Assembly (NCBI GenBank): GCA_913009915.1
Contig: CAJVYZ010000172.1
Location: 1 to 6,444, forward strand
From: an uncultured Gemmatimonadota bacterium
Lineage (GTDB): Bacteria > Gemmatimonadota > Gemmatimonadetes > Gemmatimonadales > GWC2-71-9
Direction of reading: 5' to 3'
DNA: 6,444 nucleotides
The position numbers and the translations under genes were made by a program. Positions 1 to 4,896 of the stretch are shown piece by piece. Each line of letters opens with the position of its first letter. The stretch's first letter is position 1. The notes under the pieces were generated by a model. That model did no database searches. It saw only the letters and a program-made list of their open reading frames with translations, and had not been told where the DNA came from.

Positions 1-32
1 GGTTTTGACGTGTGTGTTTTTTTTTTTTTTTT
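1..32. other. Low-complexity artefact: GT-rich bases and 16-T run
   Basis: The first 16 bases are GT-rich and are followed by an uninterrupted run of 16 T (17-32) that directly abuts the outer end of the P7 adapter. Read on the other strand this is insert, adapter, then poly-A, the pattern produced when an Illumina read runs past the end of a short insert and its adapter. I therefore see no biology here. Confidence 0.85.
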
Positions 33-98
33 CAAGCAGAAGACGGCATACGAGATATATCAGTGTGACTGGAGTTCAGACGTGTGCTCTTCCGATCT
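33..98 (+). other. Illumina P7 / TruSeq read-2 adapter with 8-base index (contamination)
   Basis: Positions 33-56 match the 24-base Illumina P7 flow-cell sequence. Positions 57-64 (ATATCAGT) are an 8-base index, and 65-98 match the TruSeq read-2 adapter ending in GCTCTTCCGATCT. The reverse complement of the index is ACTGATAT, which from memory is TruSeq index 25. The translation of this stretch ends in DWSSDVCSSDL, a peptide well known in protein databases as translated adapter. The first base that can be genomic is 99. The open frame beginning at position 10 is therefore not a gene. Confidence 0.98.
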
Positions 99-279
99 GT
101 ACAAGACTAACGTCCAGAAGGCGGTTTACTGGCTCATGAGCAAGCAGAATAAGGACAAGGGCAATATTGGCCCGCATTCCTATACCGCTGGTATTTCGCT
201 GATGGCGATCTGCGAGGCGTTTGGCATGTCAGGCGGGGCGGAGTTGAAGGCGGCGGCGCAGAAGGCGGTGGACTGGGCC
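99..279 (+). pseudogene. Fragment of a prenyltransferase/squalene-cyclase-repeat protein (chimeric piece)
   Basis: The frame continuous with the adapter encodes about 60 residues containing QKAVYWLMSKQN, then GPHSYTAGISLMAICEAFGM, then ELKAAAQKAVDWA. A helix with WL..QN, a turn, a helix of the type H.YT..I..MA..EA.G, and an A..A..A.DW helix are typical of the alpha/alpha repeats of prenyltransferase and squalene-oxidase-repeat proteins. These are common in large secreted or membrane proteins of Planctomycetes and Verrucomicrobia. The function of this particular protein cannot be given. Both ends are cut: adapter on the left, and at about 279 an abrupt switch to an unrelated family. It looks less GC-rich than the rnf genes. 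It most likely comes from another locus or organism. Confidence 0.6.
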
Positions 280-390
280 GTGGAATTCGAAGACGACACC
301 CCGATCCCGCTGCTGGAAAAAATCCGCCCGGAGGTGCTGGTCAAGGGCGGCGACTACAGTATCGACGGGGTGGTCGGCGGCGATCTGGTC
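280..390 (+). pseudogene. Fragment of the HldE/RfaE C-terminal domain (heptose 1-phosphate adenylyltransferase), chimeric piece
   Basis: About 37 residues read VEFEDDTP, then a short helix, then IRPEVLVKGGDY and VVGGDLV. This is the signature of the nucleotidyltransferase domain of HldE/RfaE, which transfers AMP to D-glycero-beta-D-manno-heptose 1-phosphate to make ADP-heptose for lipopolysaccharide; the E. coli enzyme has EEDTP...LLVKGGDY at the same place. The family then continues with a G-E/R-V strand and an STT motif, and neither appears in any plus-strand frame after 390. The domain is therefore cut at about 390, and its N-terminal part is missing at 280. Being in frame with the preceding fragment is probably chance. 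An assembly chimera is the likeliest explanation; it says nothing firm about the rnf host. Confidence 0.65.
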
Positions 391-438
391 GCGCCGGTGC
401 TGGCCCGTGCCTTCAGAGCCCGTGGGTTGCATTGTCAT
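391..438 (-). CDS. Possible start of the next operon gene, cut at the chimera junction
   Basis: On the minus strand an ATG at 438 (a second ATG two codons on) is preceded by GGAGG at 449-453, ten bases upstream, the strongest ribosome-binding match in this stretch. The frame begins MTMQPTGSEGTG and would run into the foreign HldE sequence at about 390, so only about 16 codons could be authentic. It would overlap the end of the NqrM-like gene by 26 bases. No family can be recognised from so short a piece. It is equally possible that the ATG and GGAGG are chance inside the preceding gene. Confidence 0.18.
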
Positions 439-679
439 GGGACGAGGACCTCCGGTGGAGATGGGACCGTCGATGGATGGAAACCGCTGGGGTTGGGGGA
501 TCTGCCGCCTCCGGCGTCGCGTCCGGCCGCGAGGCGCAGCTTCCTCCGTAGCTGCAGGATGCCGGGGTGTCACGGTTGGGGCACCCGTGGCAACGAGACC
601 GCCAACCGGCGCGACGCTGGGCCCAGCCGAAGGCCACGAACAGCATCGCGGAGGCGAGAACTGCGACGACGGCGGTCAT
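413..679 (-). CDS. Small four-cysteine membrane protein, NqrM-like putative Rnf maturation factor
   Basis: The 88-residue product starts at an ATG whose ATGA overlaps the rnfA stop, so it is translationally coupled to rnfA. Residues 1-20 form one hydrophobic segment (MTAVVAVLASAMLFVAFGWA), followed by basic residues QRRAGWRSR. A short cysteine-rich stretch follows: C30, C33, C42 and C48, spaced C-x2-C-x8-C-x5-C, with a GGSC. NqrM (DUF539), needed to mature Na+-NQR, has the same plan: one N-terminal helix, a basic stretch, then four cysteines that bind iron. Na+-NQR subunits NqrD/NqrE are the homologues of RnfE/RnfA and share an intramembrane iron-sulfur site. I infer that this protein supplies iron or a cluster to RnfA/RnfE. 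The match is in topology and cysteine content, not clear sequence identity. It is not RnfB, because no CGGCG-type Fe-S motif is present. Residues 55-88 are Pro-, Arg- and His-rich and lie near the chimera junction, so the true C-terminus is uncertain. Confidence 0.6.
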   Translation of the reverse strand: MTAVVAVLASAMLFVAFGWAQRRAGWRSRCHGCPNRDTPASCSYGGSCASRPDATPEAADPPTPAVSIHRRSHLHRRSSSHDNATHGL

Positions 680-1254
680 GAGGAACTCAGCAGGCCGGCG
701 AAGCCCATGAAAGCCAGCGACAGGCTGCCGGCGATGATCAGCACCAACGCCATCCCCTTGGCGAGTTCCGGCACGCTGGACAGCTCGGTATTCTCCCGGA
801 TCGACGCCATGAGGACCAGTGCCAGGGTGAGCCCCAGGCCGGCGCCGACGGCGAAGAACAGACCTTCGAGGAGGCCATAGCCCCGGTTGGTCTGGAAGAT
901 CGCCAGCCCTAGGATGGCGCAGTTGGTGGTGATGAGCGGGAGAAAGATACCCAGCTGCCGGAACAGCGCGGGGCTCACCTTCTTGATGACGATCTCCACG
1001 ATCTGTACTAGCGAGGCGATCACCACGATGAACGATATCAGTCGCAAGTACGGCGCGTACGGCAGGACGAAGGTGTTGAGGAACCAAGCGCTCAGCGACG
1101 TGACGGTTAGCACGAACACATTGGCCGCCCCCATGCGAAGTGCAGTCTCTACCCGCGCGGATACGCCCATGAATGGGCACAGGCCCAGGAACAGGGCCAG
1201 GGTGAAGTTGTTCACCACCATGGCGGAGAGGAGAATCCAGATCAGGTCTCCCAT
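676..1254 (-). CDS. rnfA: Ion-translocating Rnf complex subunit RnfA
   Basis: RnfA is an integral membrane subunit of Rnf, the pump that couples electron flow from reduced ferredoxin to NAD+ with Na+ or H+ export. The 192-residue length matches the family (E. coli RsxA/RnfA, 193). It is almost entirely hydrophobic with about six membrane segments. The two conserved half-motifs are present: LGLCPFMG with C26 near the N-terminus and ITTNCAILG with C112 in the middle. In Rnf and Na+-NQR these cysteines, with the matching pair of RnfE, hold a [2Fe-2S] cluster inside the membrane. The start MGDLIW is supported by GGAGGG at 1262-1267, seven bases upstream. The start overlaps the rnfE stop by one base (TGATG), and the end overlaps the NqrM-like gene by ATGA. 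Confidence 0.96.
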   Translation of the reverse strand: MGDLIWILLSAMVVNNFTLALFLGLCPFMGVSARVETALRMGAANVFVLTVTSLSAWFLNTFVLPYAPYLRLISFIVVIASLVQIVEIVIKKVSPALFRQLGIFLPLITTNCAILGLAIFQTNRGYGLLEGLFFAVGAGLGLTLALVLMASIRENTELSSVPELAKGMALVLIIAGSLSLAFMGFAGLLSSS

Positions 1255-1910
1255 CAGGCGGCCCTCCGTTGGGCTACGCCGGCCGGCCAGTCGGCCACCT
1301 TGGCGGACTCGGCGCGGCGCCGTTGGATCCAGCTCAATACCAGCAGCCACAGCCCCAGGGTGAGGAAGCCGCCCGGCGGGAGGATCATTATGACCCACGG
1401 TTCGAAGTTGGGCCCGAACAAACTGATTCCCAGGAACGTGCCGTTGCCGAGGACTTCGCGCACCGCGCCCATCATCAGGAGCGCGAGGATGAACCCGAAC
1501 CCAGTGCCCGCGGCGTCGAGCAGCGACCGGCCGATGGGCTGCTTCGACGCGAACGCCTCCTGCCGGCTCAGGATCATGCAGTTCACCACGATGAGCCCCA
1601 CGAATGCGCCGAGGGCCTTGTGAACCGTGGGGACGACGGCCTCGAGCAACATGTCGGCGATGGTGACGAACGTGGCGATGATCAGGACGTAGGTCGAGAT
1701 GCGCACCTCGTGGGGCACCCACCGCTTGAAGGTCGAGACCAGGAGGCTCGACCCCAAGAGGACGAAAAAGGTGGCCACGCCCATGGCGATGCTGTTGGCC
1801 ACCGTGTTGGTGACCGCCAGGGCGGGGCACAAGCCCAGCATCTGGATCAGCACCGGGTTCTCGCGCCAGATGCCGCGCAGGAAGTCCATCTGGGGAGTCG
1901 TCTGCCTCAT
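1254..1910 (-). CDS. rnfE: Ion-translocating Rnf complex subunit RnfE
   Basis: RnfE is the membrane partner and paralogue of RnfA. The 218 residues begin with an amphipathic N-terminus (MDFLRGIWRENPVL) and contain LGLCPALAVTNT with C28 and VVNCMILSRQEAFAS with C111. These are the family's conserved cysteines, which share the intramembrane [2Fe-2S] centre with RnfA. Other family signatures include TGFGF...GAVREVLGNGT around 136-158 and the proline-rich PWVIMILPPGGF at 171-182. About six hydrophobic segments are visible. The polar, Arg/Ala-rich tail after residue 195 is typical and is cytoplasmic by inference. The ATG is embedded in the ATGA overlap with the rnfG stop and preceded by GAGGG at 1920-1924, nine bases upstream. 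Confidence 0.96.
   Translation of the reverse strand: MRQTTPQMDFLRGIWRENPVLIQMLGLCPALAVTNTVANSIAMGVATFFVLLGSSLLVSTFKRWVPHEVRISTYVLIIATFVTIADMLLEAVVPTVHKALGAFVGLIVVNCMILSRQEAFASKQPIGRSLLDAAGTGFGFILALLMMGAVREVLGNGTFLGISLFGPNFEPWVIMILPPGGFLTLGLWLLVLSWIQRRRAESAKVADWPAGVAQRRAA
1262..1267 (-). promoter_or_regulatory. Shine-Dalgarno site for rnfA
   Basis: GGAGGG on the minus strand lies seven bases before the rnfA ATG, inside the last codons of rnfE. It is the clearest ribosome-binding site in the operon and supports the 1254 start. Most other junctions here have weak or no such site and probably rely on coupling. Confidence 0.7.
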
Positions 1911-2572
1911 GGACCGGTGCCCTCGTAGTAGGCATCGAACATCGGCCCAAAGCGCTCGATGGCGTTGTTGATGGTGCGGATGATGGTACGGGACGAAATG
2001 GTGGCGCCGGTAATCATGTCGATCTCGTGAGGATCGCCGGACGCGTTCCGCGCCTTGACGCCGAGGAGCGGTATCAAGGCGCCTTCGAACTGGCCGACGA
2101 AGTCGGCGTCTTTCTCGATCTTGTCACCCAGCCCCGGCGTCTCCTTGCTCTCCAGCACCTTCATGCCCAGGACCTTGCCGTCGTTGTGGTCGTAGCCGAA
2201 GATGAGCCCGATGATGTCCTGGAAGCCTGGTTCACCGGCAGCGATGGCGAACCCGATGCGCGAGCCGTCAGCGTCGTATCCCAGGTACACGGCTTCGAGG
2301 TCGGCGGCGGACACGCCGTCGGGTAACTGATCCACCAATCGACCCTGGTGGACGTACAGCGTGTCGTAACTGGCCGGCATCCGCAGCACCTCCTGGACCG
2401 CCGCCGCCAGCATCCGTGCCTTGTAGGCCTTGATGGTGGGCTGGGTCCAGCCATACACGAACACGATCATCAGGCCGGCCACTGCGCCGGCCCCGGCCAG
2501 GGTGACCATCAGCTTGCGGGAAGGGACGTCATCCTGCGGTGGTGCCTGAGGAATGGTGGTGGAGTCCGTCAT
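1907..2572 (-). CDS. rnfG: Rnf complex subunit RnfG with covalent FMN site
   Basis: RnfG carries covalently bound FMN on the outer face of the membrane and takes part in electron transfer between RnfD and the intramembrane iron-sulfur centre. The 221-residue protein has a polar N-terminus, one membrane anchor at about residues 21-41, and a soluble FMN-binding domain. The family signature ESKETPGLGDKI is at 141-152. The flavinylation motif is at D185-M-I-T-G-A-T191; T191 should be the residue that the ApbE flavin transferase links to FMN through phosphoester. The start MTDSTT fits the family (E. coli RnfG 206 residues); the same frame stays open upstream but there only antisense-like rnfD sequence is read. 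Start and stop both sit in ATGA overlaps with rnfD and rnfE. No apbE is visible in the window. Confidence 0.96.
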   Translation of the reverse strand: MTDSTTIPQAPPQDDVPSRKLMVTLAGAGAVAGLMIVFVYGWTQPTIKAYKARMLAAAVQEVLRMPASYDTLYVHQGRLVDQLPDGVSAADLEAVYLGYDADGSRIGFAIAAGEPGFQDIIGLIFGYDHNDGKVLGMKVLESKETPGLGDKIEKDADFVGQFEGALIPLLGVKARNASGDPHEIDMITGATISSRTIIRTINNAIERFGPMFDAYYEGTGP

Positions 2573-3570
2573 GGCTGCAGCCTGGTGCGGGCGCCGAAGG
2601 CGCGCGGCTGTGTTGCCCGATTGATGAACGGGACCAGGGAGTTCATCAGCAGGATGGCGTACATGACGCCCTCGGCCAGTCCGCCCCAATAGCGGATTAT
2701 CACCACCAGGACTCCGATACCCATCCCGAAGATCCAGCTGCCCACGTGGGTTACGGGGGAGGTGACCATGTCGGTCGCCATGTACATGGCTCCCAACATC
2801 AGGCCGCCTGAGAACAGCATCGCCATCGGTCCGGCATAGCGGACGCCGTCCACCGCCTGGAGGAGGGCCGCCAGGATAGCTACGGTGAGGAAGATTCCGG
2901 CAGGGATGCGCCAATCGAGGTAGTTGCGCAGGGCCAGGTACCCACCGCAAACGAGAATGACCACCCCGGCCGTCTCACCGATGGAACCGCCGGTGGTGCC
3001 CACTGCCAAGTCCCATAACCCGGTCGGCACCTGCTCGAACTTCATCAAGCCCAACGGAGTGGCCCCAGTCAGGGCGTCCACCACCAGGGGGCTGGCGAAG
3101 GGCCACGCCAGGTTGTCGCCCGCCAGCGTCCACCAGGAACCGGTGCGCGCCGGCCAGGTGGTCATGGCGACCGGAAAGGCGGCTTGCAGGAACGCCCGCC
3201 CCAACAGCGCCGGGTTGAACGCATTCTGCCCCAGTCCGCCGAAGATGACTTTGCCGAAGCCGATGCCGAAGGCGCCCCCCACGAAGGCCATCCACAGGGG
3301 CAGCCCGGCCGGCAGCGACAGACCAAGGAGCACCCCGGTAATGGCGGCTGAGCCGTCGCCCAGGGAGCCCCGGCGGCCGAAGGCGCGCTCGGTCAGGATG
3401 GCGCCCGCGGTGGCCGCCAGCAACACCAGAGGAACACTGGGCCCGAAGATCCAGGTCGCCGTGGCGATGACCGGTACCAGGCTGCCGACGACGGACCACA
3501 TGATCTTCGGCGTGCTGTCGGGCACGCCCAGATGGGGGGAGGCCGTGATCAGTCGATGGGGCGAGGTCAT
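2569..3570 (-). CDS. rnfD: Rnf complex subunit RnfD with covalent FMN site
   Basis: RnfD is the large membrane subunit thought to form much of the ion path, with covalent FMN. The 333 residues begin SPH near the N-terminus, as in many RnfD proteins, and have about nine to ten hydrophobic segments. Family motifs are GKVIFGGLGQNAFNPALLGR (106-125), the flavinylation site D165-A-L-T-G-A-T171-P with T171 as expected FMN acceptor, and ATDMVTSPVT (265-274) near the C-terminus. The start at 3570 places the ATG in an ATGA overlap with the rnfC stop; the same frame remains open upstream inside rnfC but has no RnfD character. The C-terminus is Arg-rich (FGARTRLQP). Together with RnfG it implies that the host encodes an ApbE flavin transferase elsewhere. 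Confidence 0.96.
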   Translation of the reverse strand: MTSPHRLITASPHLGVPDSTPKIMWSVVGSLVPVIATATWIFGPSVPLVLLAATAGAILTERAFGRRGSLGDGSAAITGVLLGLSLPAGLPLWMAFVGGAFGIGFGKVIFGGLGQNAFNPALLGRAFLQAAFPVAMTTWPARTGSWWTLAGDNLAWPFASPLVVDALTGATPLGLMKFEQVPTGLWDLAVGTTGGSIGETAGVVILVCGGYLALRNYLDWRIPAGIFLTVAILAALLQAVDGVRYAGPMAMLFSGGLMLGAMYMATDMVTSPVTHVGSWIFGMGIGVLVVIIRYWGGLAEGVMYAILLMNSLVPFINRATQPRAFGARTRLQP

Positions 3571-4889
3571 GCGGCCTTCGATTTTCTGAGCGCGGCCTTG
3601 GCCGCCTGAAACAGCTGGGACAACGGGATGTTCGACGGGCAGGTGTAGCTGCAGCAGCCGCACAGCATGCAGTCCGCCAAGTGATGGTCGTCCATTTCTT
3701 GGTAGCGCTCCACCAGCGCCAGGCTCCCCAGCAACTGGGGATTGATGAACACGGGGCAGGCGTCGATGCAGTGGCCGCACTTGATGCATGGGTACGACTC
3801 GGCCGGCCGGCAATCGTCATCGGTCAACACTACGACTCCGGTAGTGCCCTTGAGGACCGGCGCGTCGAGATTGGCCACGGCGGCTCCCATCATCGGTCCG
3901 CCGAAGACGACCTCCTTGGCATCGGGCGTGAGTCCACCGCAGGCTTCGATCAGATCGCTGGTCTTGGTTCCGACGGGGACGATGAGGTTGGCCGGCTGCC
4001 GGACACCATAACCGGTTACGGTGACGATGCGCTCGATGAGCGGCAGCCCGGTTTCGAACACCTCGGCGATGGTGGCCACGGAGGCCACGTTTTGCACGAT
4101 GACACCCACGTGCATCGGCAGCTTGCCCGACGGTACATCCCGGTTGAGCAGGGACGAGATCAGCATCTTCTCGGCGCCCTGAGGATACTTGACGGTGAGC
4201 GGGTGCACGGTGACGTAGATGTCGTCCGGCCGGGCGGCCTCGAGAGCGGCGATGGCGTCGGCCTTGTTCTTCTCTACCCCGATCATGGCGCGATCGACGC
4301 CCAGGCACTGCATCATGATGCGGATGCCGGTGAAGACCCGCTCCGGATACTCCACCATGGTGCGATGGTCCGCCGTCAGGAACGGCTCGCACTCGCAGCC
4401 GTTGACGACCAGGACGTCGATCGTGGCGTCTTTCGGTGGCGCCAACTTGACGTGGGTCGGGAAGGCGGCCCCGCCCAGACCGACCACGCCTGCCTGGCGG
4501 ACTGCCTCGATCAACTCCTCCCGGCTGAGCCCGGGCCAGTCGGGGATGATCCTCGGCCTCGGCGCCTGGGCCGAGTAGGGCTCGACCGCAATTCTCACGG
4601 CGGTGGCGTACGACCCGTCGGGGTGCGGCCACAGACCTACTTCCTCGACCGTGCCGGCCGCCGACGCGTGGATGGGCGAGGATATGTACCCGTCGGCCTC
4701 GCCGACCTTGTCGCCGCGCTCGACGTGGTCGCCGGGGCGCACTATGGCTTTGGCAGGGTTGCCCGCGTGTTGTCGCAACGGCAGCACGATCTTCTTGGGG
4801 AACGGCATCCGCCGGATGGGTATCCCGGCGGTCAGCTCCTTGAGGTCGGGCGGATGAACGCCGTGGCGGAAGCGGGGGCGGCGCGGCAT
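3567..4889 (-). CDS. rnfC: Rnf complex subunit RnfC, NADH/FMN-binding, two [4Fe-4S] clusters
   Basis: RnfC is the cytoplasmic peripheral subunit where NAD+ is reduced. From the ATG at 4889 it has 440 residues. The N-terminal HGVHPP at 9-14 matches the family's GGIHPP, followed by a barrel-sandwich-like region (IVRPGDHVERGDKVGEADG, 49-67). The NADH/FMN domain shows GVVGLGGAAFPTHVKL (134-149) and NGCECEP (163-169), shared with complex I NuoF. The C-terminal ferredoxin region has C368, C371, C374, C378P and C407, C410, C413, C417P, two [4Fe-4S] clusters. It ends soon after, without the long Ala/Lys repeat tail of enterobacterial RnfC. A GTG at 4916 would add nine residues and overlap the upstream gene by 20 bases; the ATG leaves a 7-base gap and begins closer to the conserved region. 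Neither has a good Shine-Dalgarno. Confidence 0.95.
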   Translation of the reverse strand: MPRRPRFRHGVHPPDLKELTAGIPIRRMPFPKKIVLPLRQHAGNPAKAIVRPGDHVERGDKVGEADGYISSPIHASAAGTVEEVGLWPHPDGSYATAVRIAVEPYSAQAPRPRIIPDWPGLSREELIEAVRQAGVVGLGGAAFPTHVKLAPPKDATIDVLVVNGCECEPFLTADHRTMVEYPERVFTGIRIMMQCLGVDRAMIGVEKNKADAIAALEAARPDDIYVTVHPLTVKYPQGAEKMLISSLLNRDVPSGKLPMHVGVIVQNVASVATIAEVFETGLPLIERIVTVTGYGVRQPANLIVPVGTKTSDLIEACGGLTPDAKEVVFGGPMMGAAVANLDAPVLKGTTGVVVLTDDDCRPAESYPCIKCGHCIDACPVFINPQLLGSLALVERYQEMDDHHLADCMLCGCCSYTCPSNIPLSQLFQAAKAALRKSKAA

Positions 4890-4896
4890 CGGAGCG

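Noticed and set aside
283..288. EcoRI site GAATTC close to the prenyltransferase/HldE switch, as a cloning scar
   Set aside because: It lies within a natural-looking HldE motif (VEFEDD), and shotgun libraries with this adapter do not use EcoRI joining. Probably chance.
391..425. A transcription terminator after the NqrM-like gene
   Set aside because: I found only a direct repeat GCCCGTG (403-409 and 418-424), no convincing stem-loop with a T run, and the sequence here may be chimeric.
413..679. The small gene after rnfA as a truncated rnfB
   Set aside because: It lacks the RnfB N-terminal CGGCG-type iron-sulfur motif and the following ferredoxin-like repeats; its cysteine pattern is different and closer to NqrM.
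10..681. A 223-codon plus-strand frame as a single gene
   Set aside because: It begins in poly-T and adapter, passes through two unrelated family fragments and ends as antisense of the rnf operon. It is a chimera, not a gene.
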